NCBI GenBank assembly: GCA_029573495.1
Contig: JAKQEI010000008.1
Span: 1 to 45,338 of the forward strand
Length of the DNA: 45,338 nt
Reading direction: 5' to 3'
DNA from: Bacteroidota bacterium
Lineage (GTDB): Bacteria; Bacteroidota; Bacteroidia; Flavobacteriales_F; PHOS-HE28
The notes beneath the pieces were generated by a model that made no database searches, was not told the origin of the DNA, and saw only the letters and a program-made list of their open reading frames with translations. Made by a program: the position numbers and the translations under genes. Below are positions 1 through 9,527 of the stretch, piece by piece (the stretch's first letter is position 1; the number at the start of each line of letters is the position of its first letter).

Positions 1-2
1 GT

Positions 3-479
3 TCATTTGGTGAACGAGGTGATCATCCAATGGTGCTTCTCGAGCTGTTCGATGAAGCCTTTCACCATGCGTTCGGTCCCGCTATCGGAGAGTTCCAGCG
101 CGAGATCGACCGTTTCACTGAGGCGGTCCACCAGGGTCACATAGTCGGCCAGCAGGTTCTTCATCATCTGGTCGGACTTCGGCACCGTCGGATCCTCCTT
201 CAACGTGCTTTCCTTCAGGTATTCAGCGTAGGTGCTCAACGGACGCTCCTGGAACACGCGGATGCGCTCGGCGATGAGGTCGATGTTCGCCTGTGCCTCG
301 GTGTACTGCAGTTCGAGCTTCTCATGGATGTCGAAGAAGTCGCCGCCGGTCACGTTCCAATGGTAGTTGCGGAGCTTCTGATAGTGCACCTGGTAATTCG
401 CGAGCAGGGCGTTCAGTGAATCGGTGATGCGGTTGCGTTCCTCCGCGGTCCAGCGCAGGGTGTGTCGTTTGGTGGCCAT
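3..479 (-). CDS. dps: Dps-family ferritin-like DNA-protection protein
   Basis: Dps proteins form dodecamers that oxidise Fe2+ with H2O2 and store iron, protecting DNA in the cytoplasm. The 158-residue product has the family's usual length. Counting from MATKRH, the ferroxidase set is complete: H40-W41, H52, E56, D67 and E71, with the same spacing as known Dps proteins (H-W, H, D/E, D, E). I chose the start at 479; a further in-frame ATG lies upstream at 506, but its nine extra residues look non-native. The gene is complete, with its TGA only 2 bp from the left edge. It is followed on the same strand by nothing visible. No Bacteroidota -7 box is apparent upstream. Role in peroxide or starvation defence is inferred from the family. 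Confidence 0.93.
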   Translation of the reverse strand: MATKRHTLRWTAEERNRITDSLNALLANYQVHYQKLRNYHWNVTGGDFFDIHEKLELQYTEAQANIDLIAERIRVFQERPLSTYAEYLKESTLKEDPTVPKSDQMMKNLLADYVTLVDRLSETVDLALELSDSGTERMVKGFIEQLEKHHWMITSFTK

Positions 480-642
480 GGGTCTTTTTTGGCCGGAGCA
501 ACGCATGGGGCATGCCGATCCCCGTTGGCCTGACCGGACCGTGCGTCCGCCGATCCCAGCTGGGGAGGGACGTCCTCAGCCCGTGGATGGTATTGGACAG
601 ATCGGCTCGGTCATCCAGGAAGGTGCCGTTGAGGAGAGGGGT

Positions 643-2388
643 CTAACCCGCGTTCTGTCCGATGCGGTGAAGCAAGTTGCTGATCTCCGCATAACTGCTC
701 GGCTTGAATCGCAGTTCTGTCCGTTGGCCGGGCACCACCATTTCATGGGAAAGCTGTGGCCTGCCATCCACCACGGCGTAGGCGAATACCACGGCGGGTT
801 CCTTGCGGCTCACCTTGTCCGAACGCCATGAGCCGTCCTGTCGTTCGGTCAAACGCATCAGGCTCGCCATCTCCGTGAAGATCAGGTAGACCTCCGAGCC
901 CAGCGGTGCATCACCTTGCGCGACCACCACTCCCTGATCCGCCGGGGCGACATCGTAGAAACGATCGCAGTTGATCCAGCCGAGCCTGTTCGTGGTGAAG
1001 AGATAGGAGCGGACCACATCCATCTCCGCAGTACCCCGTTGGTCCGACGCGGCCATGTACTCCGTGAATTGGGCATCGCGTTCCTCCCGCCACACGGCCA
1101 TCAGCGAATCGCGAAGCTGTCGTCTGTCGGCATTGTTGGCATGATGGCGCTCGTAAGCCGGCAGGTACACTTCCTCGATCCACCGGGCGTGTTCCTCCTC
1201 CTTCTTCGCATCCCAGGCCGCCTTCCGCTCCCTGTACCGTTCGATCCGTACCGGGTAGTTGCGCACCTCCTCCTCGAACGCACGCTGTTGACGCTCGAAC
1301 CGGACCATGCGCCTCTCATGGTCGGCCAGGGCGCGTTGATACCTGGCTTCCGCCTCCTGCTCACCCCGCGCTGGCCAGAGGAAGGAGAAGAAGGTCCTCC
1401 TGGGTGTGAAGTCGGAGCGGATCGGCAGGATGGGTGGTCGTTTCAGGAAAGGCGGACTTGGCTTCAACGGCATCCCATTCCGATCCTCGATGTACACGGG
1501 CGCCTTGAAGCGACGGTCAAGGACCATGGGCGCCCGGGGTTCGACCCACTGGGGCGCCAACTGTACCTGCATCGGCTGTGCCGTGGAGGTCCAGTCAGTG
1601 CCATCTGGGCTGAGGAAGAGTTCCATGTCCTTCTGCGGATCGCTGGAAGGCATGCTGACCAGCATCGGAGAATCGGCAGCTATCCGAAGGACCTCACCGT
1701 TGCTGTTCGTCGCCAGTACCTGCATCATTCCGCCCGTTTCCAGCATGCGTCCACCGCTGCGCGTGCTCAGGCGATGACCGATCATCGCCTGATGCTCCAG
1801 GGCTTCGGTCAATTCCACTGTCACGGCTCCGCTGATCCGCCGTCCGTGGGGGTCAACGAACGCGTGCGCCGGCAGATCGATGCGCGTTCCCGAAGCACCG
1901 CAGATACTGGTCTGCTTTCCCGCATCGATCTCGAAACGCTGGACGCTGCCCGCCGTCAATGCCGCCCGCAGCTCATCCACGCTGCCGTAGTAAGTGCGTT
2001 CGAAGGTGATCCGCACGCGTCTGTTGACGGCCATCCCGCGCTCGTGGGCATTGCTCTCCACGGGTTCCCGTTCGCCGCTGCGTTGCACGTGGACCAGGTC
2101 GGTCGGCACGCCATGCGCCACCAGGTAGTGCACCACCACATCGGCCCGGGCGGAGGAAAGGGCATCGTTGTAGGCCACGCTGCCGTCGCTATCCGTGTGT
2201 CCATGGACCGTGAAGCGGTATTCGCCGTTCAGGGTGCAGCGGTCCATGAAGGTGTTGAGCATGGTCACCGCCTCCGGGGTGAGTTCACTGCGGTCCTTGG
2301 CGAAATGGACCAGCAGTTCTTCGTTCGTGGTCGCCGCCCGGGCGGCTGGATGCAACAGGAACAGGACGGGAAGCAGCAGGTGGCGCAT
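643..2388 (-). CDS. OmpA-family outer-membrane protein with ZU5-like and coiled-coil regions
   Basis: Secreted 581-residue protein. The start at 2388 gives a clear signal peptide (MRHLLLPVLFLLHPAARA); the frame stays open further upstream but the extension is hydrophilic and unlikely. Residues about 25-130 form an OmpA-like peptidoglycan-binding domain with the GHTDSDGS signature, placed unusually at the N-terminus. Residues about 150-275 resemble the ZU5-like domain common in Bacteroidota surface proteins (IDLPAHAFVDPHGR, then GGMMQVLATNSNG). A Pro-rich segment and a strongly charged coiled coil (about 330-450) follow, then a C-terminal beta-rich domain. It stands alone between dps and the DUF1501 gene. 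Likely a periplasmic or outer-membrane anchoring protein; exact role unknown. Confidence 0.82.
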   Translation of the reverse strand: MRHLLLPVLFLLHPAARAATTNEELLVHFAKDRSELTPEAVTMLNTFMDRCTLNGEYRFTVHGHTDSDGSVAYNDALSSARADVVVHYLVAHGVPTDLVHVQRSGEREPVESNAHERGMAVNRRVRITFERTYYGSVDELRAALTAGSVQRFEIDAGKQTSICGASGTRIDLPAHAFVDPHGRRISGAVTVELTEALEHQAMIGHRLSTRSGGRMLETGGMMQVLATNSNGEVLRIAADSPMLVSMPSSDPQKDMELFLSPDGTDWTSTAQPMQVQLAPQWVEPRAPMVLDRRFKAPVYIEDRNGMPLKPSPPFLKRPPILPIRSDFTPRRTFFSFLWPARGEQEAEARYQRALADHERRMVRFERQQRAFEEEVRNYPVRIERYRERKAAWDAKKEEEHARWIEEVYLPAYERHHANNADRRQLRDSLMAVWREERDAQFTEYMAASDQRGTAEMDVVRSYLFTTNRLGWINCDRFYDVAPADQGVVVAQGDAPLGSEVYLIFTEMASLMRLTERQDGSWRSDKVSRKEPAVVFAYAVVDGRPQLSHEMVVPGQRTELRFKPSSYAEISNLLHRIGQNAG

Positions 2389-2623
2389 ACGATCATGGGT
2401 TAGGGTGGCACGTTCGCTAACGGTCGTCCGATCATCACGTTGAATGCACAACGCGGCGATCGGTCACACGGTATGTTGGCCGATCACGAAAGTGGATCCA
2501 CGGATCCACGACCCATGCCGCCCCCGAACAGGAACATGTGCATGAGAACCGGGACCCGCAGCGCCTCTTACCGGTCAGGCAGGCTACCAGCAGCGATCAG
2601 GATCCGTCCGATGCCAGCGCGGT

Positions 2624-4204
2624 TCACCGCATCTTCATCACCGCCTTCACCTGCTGTTCCATACCGGTCTGCACGCGACAGTAGTACGCGCCTGCGGCCA
2701 GGTCACCGAGATCCACCTGCATGCGGTGTTCTCCGGCGGGCAGTGGTCCATTATGGATCGTACGCACCACCTGGCCGTTGTCCCCGTACACCTGCACCAC
2801 GGCCCGATCACCGCCGGTCTCGAACCGGAGGTTCACCACATCGATGAAAGGGTTCGGGTACACGTCGAGCAACGAAACGCCCGCGCGTTGGTTCGCCTCA
2901 TGCACGCCGACTCCCAGGCAGCCGCTGGGGTCCACCAGGGCAAGCGTCTGGTAGGTGTCCAGCATCACGGCGTCCACATCGTCGGGTTCCAGGCAGAACC
3001 AATCCTTCAGGACGCTCGCGTAAACGCTGCGGAAGTCGTACTGCATGGGCAGGTTCGTCTCGTAGGTCGTGTTAGCGGGGATGTCGGGGTTCGCACCGAG
3101 CATGCCTGGCAGCACATTGGTGCCGAACAGGAAGAGCGGGGCCGAGGTGCCGTGGTCCGTGCCGATGGATGCATTGCTCTTGATCCGCCGCCCGAACTCC
3201 GAGAAGGTCATGCCGATCACGCGGTCATCGATCCCGAGCAGTTCCAGATCGTTCTGGAAGGCGTGTATGCTGTCACTCACCCCGCGCAGCAGGTCGGCAT
3301 GGTTGCCGATCGTGGGGTTGCCGCTCACCACCTGCTGGGCATGCGTGTCAAAGCCGTCGATCCCCACCCAGTAGATCCGGGTCTTCAGGCCGCCGCAGAT
3401 CAGCTGCGCCACGATCTTGAGGGCGCGGGCCAGTTCAGCACCGGGTTGATCCCCCGTGGGGTAGAGGGTGCTCAGGTTGCACCCCGGGACCGCTGCGGCC
3501 TCGATCACATCCCCGTACAGGTCGGACTGCCGCTGCACGGTGCGCACGAAGTCGAGCTTCGAGCCCATGCAATCCGCCGTAACGGGGTCGGTGAAGAGGT
3601 TCCCCGTGAGGTTGAGCGAATCCTCGGTGTTATAGATGGAAGCCCCCATGGACACACCCTGATGCTGAAGCCCGATGCTGATGGGCGCTCCGATGCGGAT
3701 CGAGAGCGGGTCCGGCATGGTGGCGTTCGGGTAACCGTTCGGGAAGTTCGGATACTCCTGATGGAGGTAGCGTCCCACCCAGCCGCTGGCGAGTTGTTGG
3801 TCACTGTTGGCACCGGTCTCCCAGATGTCGGTGCTGCGGAAGTGGGAGAAGTCGGGGTTCGGGTACCCGACGCCCTGCACGATGCTGAGCTTGCCGTTCT
3901 GCCAGAGTTCGCGCATGCCGCCCATGGAAGGGTGAAGACCTGTGCCCACCACACCAGGCAGGTCGAGCACGGCGTTTTCGGGGATCAGGACGTTGGAGCG
4001 AACGCTGGACAACACACCGTACTGATCGAGCGGGATCACGGTGTTGAGCCCGTCGTTGCCACCGTACAGCTGCACGATGACCAGAACGCGGTCCTCGCCG
4101 GAGCGGTCGAACAGCGGGGAGAGCATGGGGTTCCCGAGGCCACGGACGGAGAATCCACCGATGGTGGCGGCCGAAGCGGTGCGGAGGAAGGAGCGGCGAC
4201 GCAT
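2624..4204 (-). CDS. DUF1501 protein with Tat-like N-terminus and T9SS sorting domain (copy A)
   Basis: A 526-residue DUF1501 protein; the family belongs to the alkaline phosphatase-like fold, but its substrate is unknown. The N-terminus (MRRRSFLRTASAATIGG) matches a twin-arginine signal. Family motifs visible are YGGNDGLNTVIP near residue 50, DGFDTHAQQ near 280, FSEFGRRI near 335 and GTDHG near 350, which carry the probable metal ligands. The last about 85 residues (from LLDVYPNPF, ending VKAVMKMR) are a type A T9SS sorting domain, predicting export to the cell surface. It sits 10 bp downstream of a DUF1800 gene and is almost certainly co-transcribed with it. Copy B at 6039-7619 has the same length and shares long blocks such as MQYDFRSVYASVL. 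Confidence 0.9.
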   Translation of the reverse strand: MRRRSFLRTASAATIGGFSVRGLGNPMLSPLFDRSGEDRVLVIVQLYGGNDGLNTVIPLDQYGVLSSVRSNVLIPENAVLDLPGVVGTGLHPSMGGMRELWQNGKLSIVQGVGYPNPDFSHFRSTDIWETGANSDQQLASGWVGRYLHQEYPNFPNGYPNATMPDPLSIRIGAPISIGLQHQGVSMGASIYNTEDSLNLTGNLFTDPVTADCMGSKLDFVRTVQRQSDLYGDVIEAAAVPGCNLSTLYPTGDQPGAELARALKIVAQLICGGLKTRIYWVGIDGFDTHAQQVVSGNPTIGNHADLLRGVSDSIHAFQNDLELLGIDDRVIGMTFSEFGRRIKSNASIGTDHGTSAPLFLFGTNVLPGMLGANPDIPANTTYETNLPMQYDFRSVYASVLKDWFCLEPDDVDAVMLDTYQTLALVDPSGCLGVGVHEANQRAGVSLLDVYPNPFIDVVNLRFETGGDRAVVQVYGDNGQVVRTIHNGPLPAGEHRMQVDLGDLAAGAYYCRVQTGMEQQVKAVMKMR

Positions 4205-4214
4205 GGTGGTGGCT

Positions 4215-5864
4215 TCAGAAGAGGTGACGTTCAGCGGCCTTCTGCATGTCGCCGATCAGCCAGCGCAGGATGTCCGGTACGAGCTGCGCGGTCATGTTCG
4301 TGGTGTTCGGGTCGGCGATGTAGGCTTCGTAGGCTTCGGTCCAGTAGATGTCGCTCACCTGGCCGAAGAGCAGGTAGAAGTGCTTCAGCTGCAGCTTCAC
4401 CGCATCGGAGATGGGGTTCACGTACAGCAGGTCGACCAGGTCATCGATCAGGGTGTTGGGGTCGGCCGGGTCGCTGAGCTGCTGCACGAAGGCGATGATG
4501 TCCACCTGGAATTCCAGGTTCGCACTGCCGGGTTGGACGGTATCCGATGGGGTCGCGATGTTGGCATAGATGACCGCCAGCAATGAATTGTTCCGCTGAG
4601 GGTAGGTGGCCGTGTCCAACCATAGCTCGTCATAGCTCGGGTAGAGATAATAGGCGGGCCAGCCCGCTACGTTCGGCGGCGCCATCAGGTTCATGCCAGC
4701 ATAGGCGGTCAGCCAATAGTGCTCCAGGTCCACCTGGTACCGTGCTTCCACCAGGTCCGGGTCCGGGATCGGAAAGCCGAACAGGCGCAGGTCGCCTACC
4801 ACGAGGTCCACGGGGTTCTTCACCATGCAGCCGCGGATGGCACTGCTGAAGAAATGGTCACTGGTGAGCAACGCGCGCACGACGATGGCCATCTGGTCCG
4901 GTGCATCCACGTTCTCCCTGAACAGCTCGGCCAAGGGTGCGATCACGTCCGCTTCCGCCTGCTCGCTGATCTCCCCATGCACGAAGAAGCGGTACAGTTC
5001 GCGGCAGATGAACCGGGAACATTCCGGAACCGCGAGGATCATGTCCAGCAGGGCGTTCAGCTCGACCTCCCCGGCGTCCGGTCCGGTCTGCCCCTGGATC
5101 ACCGTGTTGTTGAAGAAGGCAGAGAACTGCTTGTCCGAAGCGGTGTGGTTGGGCGGGAAGAACAGGGTCTGTGGGAGTACCGGAGTTCCGCCGTTCTCCA
5201 CCATGAAGGTCCAACCGGTGAGCACGCGTGCAGCAGCCTGCACATCGGCCTCGGTATAGCCACTGCCCTGGCCGAGGGTGAAAAGCTCGAACAGCTCACG
5301 GGCATAGTTCTCGTCCGGTGCGGCGGCGATGTTCAGGTAACCGTTCAGGTAGTACAACATCGCCGGTTCCACGCTCACATCGTGGATCAACTGCTTGAAG
5401 TTCCCCTTGCACCGGGTGCGCAGGAGTTGGTTCTGCCGGTACTGCATCTCCGATTGGTACACGATGGAGACCTGTGTGGGCAGGTGGTTGTGCCAGAAGA
5501 GGGTGAGCTTCTCGCGCAGGTTGCGTTCCTGCCCGGTCATCTGGCCCATCCACCAGGCGGCGAAGCTGCGTATCCGCACCTCGATCACATCGGTGTCGTT
5601 CAGCGGGGTGACCGGGGTATCCACCCATGTGGAGCCGAAAGGCACCGCCACGTCGATCCCGTTCGGATCGCCGTTGTCATCGGTGTAGGCGCGGAGCGGT
5701 GGGGTGGTGTCGTTGGTGAATGTGAGCAGCTCGTCGACCACCTGGTTGAGCGACATGCCCTCGAAGTGGGCGCGATCCGCAGCGGTGCAGCCGAACAGGC
5801 TTCGCCGGAGCAGATGCTGGAGCTCGGGTCTACCGAACGGTCCGGTGTAGGGTGTGATAGGCAT
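4215..5864 (-). CDS. DUF1800 family protein (copy A)
   Basis: A 549-residue DUF1800 protein, function unknown, a family habitually encoded beside DUF1501. The start at 5864 (MPITPYTGPFG) matches the start of copy B, so the 14 upstream in-frame residues are rejected. Conserved blocks include LLRRSLFG near residue 20, FWHNHLPTQ near 145, NYARELFELFTLG near 200, AARVLTGW near 220 and NVAGWPAYY near 400. There is no signal peptide, transmembrane segment or T9SS tail, although its partner appears secreted. A possible -7 box (TACCTTGC on the minus strand, 5888-5881) lies 16 nt before the start. Confidence 0.88.
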   Translation of the reverse strand: MPITPYTGPFGRPELQHLLRRSLFGCTAADRAHFEGMSLNQVVDELLTFTNDTTPPLRAYTDDNGDPNGIDVAVPFGSTWVDTPVTPLNDTDVIEVRIRSFAAWWMGQMTGQERNLREKLTLFWHNHLPTQVSIVYQSEMQYRQNQLLRTRCKGNFKQLIHDVSVEPAMLYYLNGYLNIAAAPDENYARELFELFTLGQGSGYTEADVQAAARVLTGWTFMVENGGTPVLPQTLFFPPNHTASDKQFSAFFNNTVIQGQTGPDAGEVELNALLDMILAVPECSRFICRELYRFFVHGEISEQAEADVIAPLAELFRENVDAPDQMAIVVRALLTSDHFFSSAIRGCMVKNPVDLVVGDLRLFGFPIPDPDLVEARYQVDLEHYWLTAYAGMNLMAPPNVAGWPAYYLYPSYDELWLDTATYPQRNNSLLAVIYANIATPSDTVQPGSANLEFQVDIIAFVQQLSDPADPNTLIDDLVDLLYVNPISDAVKLQLKHFYLLFGQVSDIYWTEAYEAYIADPNTTNMTAQLVPDILRWLIGDMQKAAERHLF

Positions 5865-6038
5865 GGCGTGGTGGAGTATCGCAAGGTAGACCCGCCGACC
5901 GGTCACGGGTCACCGTTCAGCAGCGGTATCATCAACACATCACCTGTGGGACAGCGGAACGTCCGGAAGGTTCAGATCCTTGCCCTGCGATCCGGTCAGG
6001 TGCGTTGCCTTTCCCGGCGGATGCCCGTCGTATCAGGC

Positions 6039-7619
6039 TCAGCGCACCTTCAACAGGTTGCGCACCTGCTGGTTCGTCCCGTTCTGCAGGCGGGCGTAGT
6101 ACACCCCGGTATGCATGTCGCCCAGGTCCACATCCACCTTGTAGGTACCGGCCGCCATCACCTTGTTCATCACCATCCGCACGAGCTGACCCTGTTCGTT
6201 GAACACCTGCAGCATCGTTGGTCCGCCGAGCGTGGTGTATTCCAACGTGGTGCGTTCCACGAACGGGTTCGGGTAGGCGCTCAGCAGCTCCACCCCAGCC
6301 TGCTGGTTGGCTTCGCGGATGTCCGTGCTCAGGCAGCCCGCACTGTTGATCACGTTCAATGGCTGGTAGGTCTCCAGCAACACGCTGTCGATCGCGCTTT
6401 GAGGCAGGCAGAACCAATCGCGCAGCACGCTGGCGTAAACACTTCGGAAGTCGTACTGCATGGCCAGGTTCGTGGCCGAGGTGGTGTTCGAGGGGATCAC
6501 GGGGTTCGTGCCCAGCATGCCGGGCAGCACCTGTGATCCGAAGAGGAACATGGGTTGCGCACTGCCGTGGTCGGTGCCGTAGGATGCGTTGCTGGTGATC
6601 CGGCGTCCGAATTCACTGAAGGTCATGCCCATCACCCGGTCCTCCAGCCCCATCAACTGCAGGTCGTGTTGGAAGGCCCTGATGTTGTCGCTCAAGGCCT
6701 TCAGCAGGTTCGCGTGCGTTCCGATGCTATGGTCACCCGGGTTCACCTGCGACGCATGGGTATCGAAGCCGCTCATGCTCACCCAATAGATCTTGGTCTT
6801 CAGACCACCGCAGATCAGCTGCGAAACGATCTTCAAGGACTGCGCCAGTCGGATGGCCTCGGTGCTGTTGGTGGGGTAGAGGGGGCTATGGGCGCAGGTC
6901 GAACTCGCCGCGGCTTCGATCACGTTGCCATAGAGGTCGGTCTGCCGCTGGATGGTGCGGATGGCGCTCAGCTTGTCACCCTTGCAATCCGGGGTCGCCG
7001 GGTCCATGTAGATGTTACCGGTGAGGTTGAGGGGGTCGTTCGTGTTGTTGATGCTGACCCCCATGTTCACCCCCATGTTCATCAAGCCGCCACCAACGCC
7101 CCCGCCCACACGGATCGCCAGCGGGTCGGGCATATCCGTGTTCGGATAGCCCACGGGGTAGTTCGGATACTCGTTGTTCAGGTACCGGCCGACCCAGCCG
7201 GAATACAGGATCTGGTCGCTGTTCGCACCGGTCTCATAGATGTCCGTCGCACGGAAATGACTGAAGTTCGGGTCGGGATAGCTCACGCCCTGCACCACAG
7301 CGAGCTTGCCTTCGTTCCAAAGCGCCTGCATGCCGGTCATGGCCGGGTGCAGTCCGGTACCCGAAAGGCCGGAGAGCGGCAATACCTGGTTCTGCGGGAT
7401 CAGGACCTGCGAACGCAACGAGCTCAACTGGCTGTACGCACTGGTCGGGATCACGGTGTTCAGACCATCATTCCCCCCGAAGAGCTGGATGATGACCAGC
7501 ACGCGGTCCTCCGCGATGGTGTTGTTCAAGGCGCTCAACAACGGACTGCCCATGCCACGCACGGCCATGCCACCGATGGTGACGGTGCCGGCCGAACGGA
7601 TGAAGTTCCTTCTGTTCAT
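6039..7619 (-). CDS. DUF1501 protein with Tat-like N-terminus and T9SS sorting domain (copy B)
   Basis: Second DUF1501 protein, also 526 residues, co-linear with copy A from end to end. The N-terminus (MNRRNFIRSAGTVTIGG) again carries an RRxFIR Tat-like motif. FGGNDGLNTVIP, SGFDTHASQ, FSEFGRRI and GTDHG are retained, so the putative catalytic or metal-binding set is intact. The C-terminal about 80 residues (from LLSAYPNPF, ending VRNLLKVR) form a T9SS type A sorting domain. It starts only 4 bp after the stop of the DUF1800 copy B, indicating translational coupling. Divergence from copy A is spread along the whole sequence, which points to an old duplication with both copies under selection. 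Confidence 0.9.
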   Translation of the reverse strand: MNRRNFIRSAGTVTIGGMAVRGMGSPLLSALNNTIAEDRVLVIIQLFGGNDGLNTVIPTSAYSQLSSLRSQVLIPQNQVLPLSGLSGTGLHPAMTGMQALWNEGKLAVVQGVSYPDPNFSHFRATDIYETGANSDQILYSGWVGRYLNNEYPNYPVGYPNTDMPDPLAIRVGGGVGGGLMNMGVNMGVSINNTNDPLNLTGNIYMDPATPDCKGDKLSAIRTIQRQTDLYGNVIEAAASSTCAHSPLYPTNSTEAIRLAQSLKIVSQLICGGLKTKIYWVSMSGFDTHASQVNPGDHSIGTHANLLKALSDNIRAFQHDLQLMGLEDRVMGMTFSEFGRRITSNASYGTDHGSAQPMFLFGSQVLPGMLGTNPVIPSNTTSATNLAMQYDFRSVYASVLRDWFCLPQSAIDSVLLETYQPLNVINSAGCLSTDIREANQQAGVELLSAYPNPFVERTTLEYTTLGGPTMLQVFNEQGQLVRMVMNKVMAAGTYKVDVDLGDMHTGVYYARLQNGTNQQVRNLLKVR

Positions 7620-7623
7620 GGGG

Positions 7624-9282
7624 TCAGAATTGCTGGGTTTCGGCGGCCTTGGCCATGTCGAGCAACAGGAAGTTGATCAGGTTCGGGATCATCTGCGCGG
7701 TGGGATCCGTGGTGCCTGGGTTGGATACGTAGAGGTCGTAAGGCTCGGTCCAGTAGATATCGCTCTGCTGTCCCAGCAGGAGGCGCTGGGTCTTCAGGGT
7801 GTCCTTGATCCCCTGGGAGATGGGGATGGCATAGAGCAGGTCGGCGCATCCGTCCACCACGTTGTCCGGATCGCTCGGGTTCGTGAACTCCTGCGTGATC
7901 GCCACGTAGTTCGGGTCGATGGAGACGTTGCGGCTCGCGGCCTGGTAGAAGTCGGTACCGGTATTGAAGCCCTGCCCGATCAAGCCCTGCACCGCGAAGT
8001 TCCGGGCGGCGTAGGAGGCGCTGTCCACCCAGATCGCATCGAAGGCGGGGGCCTGGTGATAGGCTGGCCAGCCGGCCACGTTGGGCGGGTCGAACAGGTT
8101 CTGGTCGCAGTTCACGCAGATGTAGTAGATGTCGAGGAACATCCGGTACCGCGCCTCGAGTTGGGTGCTCTCGCTCGGGAAGGTGAACTTCAATTTGCGC
8201 ACCATGCCGATGATCAGGTCGGCCGGGCTCATCATCATGCAGGCCCGATTATCGGCGTTGAAGAAGTGAGCGCTTGTGAGCAGCGCCTGCATCACGATAC
8301 GCATCTGATCGGGAGCACCCAGGTTGGCGCGGAAGAGCTCGGCCAGGGGCACGATGAGCTCGGCTTCGGCCTGTGCACTGATCTCACCATGCACGAAGAA
8401 GCGGTAGAGCTGTCGGCAGATGAAGAGCGAACACTCCTCCTTGGCGAAGATCATGTCCAGCAACGCGTTCAGTTCGGTCTGGCCGGCGTTCGCGCCCGAC
8501 TGCCCCTGGATGGTGGCATTGTTGAAGAAGGCGCTGAACTGCTTGTTGGCGGTGGTGTGGTTCGCGGCGGTGAACACCGTCTCGGGCATGATCGGGGTGC
8601 CTCCGTTCGTTTCCCGGAAGCTCCAGCCGGTGAGCACGCGTGCCGCCGCCTGCACATCCTGCTCCGTGTAGCCGCTGGTCTCCCCGAGCGTGTACAATTC
8701 CATCAGCTCGCGGGCGTAGTTCTCGTCCGGCGCGGTGGCCATGTTCTGGTCGCCGTTCAGGTATTCGAGCATGCACGGCGACACGCTGATATCGTACATC
8801 ATCTGCCGGAAGTTGCCGAGGCTGTAAGAGCGCAGCAACTGGTCGTAGTGCCACCAGAGCAATCCGTTGAACACCACGTTCACCTGCACGGCGAGGTGGT
8901 TGTACCAGAAGAGCCGCATCTTCTCATGGATGGTGCGGTCCTGATGGACCATGCGGCCGATGGTCCAGGAGATGTAACTGTACATCCGGCCCACATTGGC
9001 ATCCACCGCGGCCACCACGTTCGGCGTGTTCACCCAGGTCTGTCCGAAGGCGACGGCAGGGTCCATGGCGTTCGGGTCGCGCACACCGCCGTTCAATGCC
9101 CAATAGTTCTTGAGCGGCGTGGAGCTCGGCAAGCTCGTGGTCAGCAGAGCGTTCACGACCTGGGTCAGCGACTGCCCACTGAAGTAGGCGATGTCCGCGT
9201 TGGTGGCACCGAACATGGTCCGGCGCAGCAGGTGCTTGAGCTCTTCTCTGCCGAAGCTGCCGGAGTAGGGAGTTACTGGCAT
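7624..9282 (-). CDS. DUF1800 family protein (copy B)
   Basis: A 552-residue DUF1800 protein, first gene of the upstream DUF1800-DUF1501 pair. The start MPVTPYSGSFG at 9282 parallels copy A. Conserved blocks are LLRRTMFG, FWYNHLAVQ, NYARELMELYTLG, AARVLTGW and NVAGWPAYH, in the same order and spacing as copy A. No signal sequence or membrane segment is visible. The 275 bp upstream (9283-9557) hold no gene; a poor -7-like CTTCTTTG lies about 40 nt upstream, so promoter placement is uncertain. Role unknown; co-function with the adjacent DUF1501 protein is inferred from the conserved, duplicated pairing. Confidence 0.88.
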   Translation of the reverse strand: MPVTPYSGSFGREELKHLLRRTMFGATNADIAYFSGQSLTQVVNALLTTSLPSSTPLKNYWALNGGVRDPNAMDPAVAFGQTWVNTPNVVAAVDANVGRMYSYISWTIGRMVHQDRTIHEKMRLFWYNHLAVQVNVVFNGLLWWHYDQLLRSYSLGNFRQMMYDISVSPCMLEYLNGDQNMATAPDENYARELMELYTLGETSGYTEQDVQAAARVLTGWSFRETNGGTPIMPETVFTAANHTTANKQFSAFFNNATIQGQSGANAGQTELNALLDMIFAKEECSLFICRQLYRFFVHGEISAQAEAELIVPLAELFRANLGAPDQMRIVMQALLTSAHFFNADNRACMMMSPADLIIGMVRKLKFTFPSESTQLEARYRMFLDIYYICVNCDQNLFDPPNVAGWPAYHQAPAFDAIWVDSASYAARNFAVQGLIGQGFNTGTDFYQAASRNVSIDPNYVAITQEFTNPSDPDNVVDGCADLLYAIPISQGIKDTLKTQRLLLGQQSDIYWTEPYDLYVSNPGTTDPTAQMIPNLINFLLLDMAKAAETQQF

Positions 9283-9527
9283 GGGGTGCTAGGTGGAATG
9301 TGGTGATCCCGGACGAACGGCTGCAAAGAAGGTCCAGCTTCCAGCTGCTGTCCCATGAAATTTGCCGGATCGCTCATGGCTGATGTTGAACGTGCCTTTC
9401 CACTCGATGAACAAGGAAGCCGTAGATCCATGGCTATCAGGGGATATGAACAGTCGGTGGTTCATCGGGTAGGGACCGGCCTTGATCTTCTGGTCGAGGT
9501 TCGACCGTTTTACGAAGTCCGAAGCAG

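Noticed and set aside
916..2403. Long plus-strand open frame opposite the OmpA-family gene, and similar long antisense frames opposite the DUF1501/DUF1800, CotH and other genes
   Set aside because: G+C-rich coding DNA often leaves antisense frames open. The translations are rich in His, Arg and Val, lack domains and overlap well-supported genes.
7306..9306. A 666-codon plus-strand frame opposite the DUF1800/DUF1501 copy B
   Set aside because: It mirrors the codon pattern of the opposite genes; a matching antisense frame also occurs opposite copy A, as expected for a shadow of a duplicated gene.
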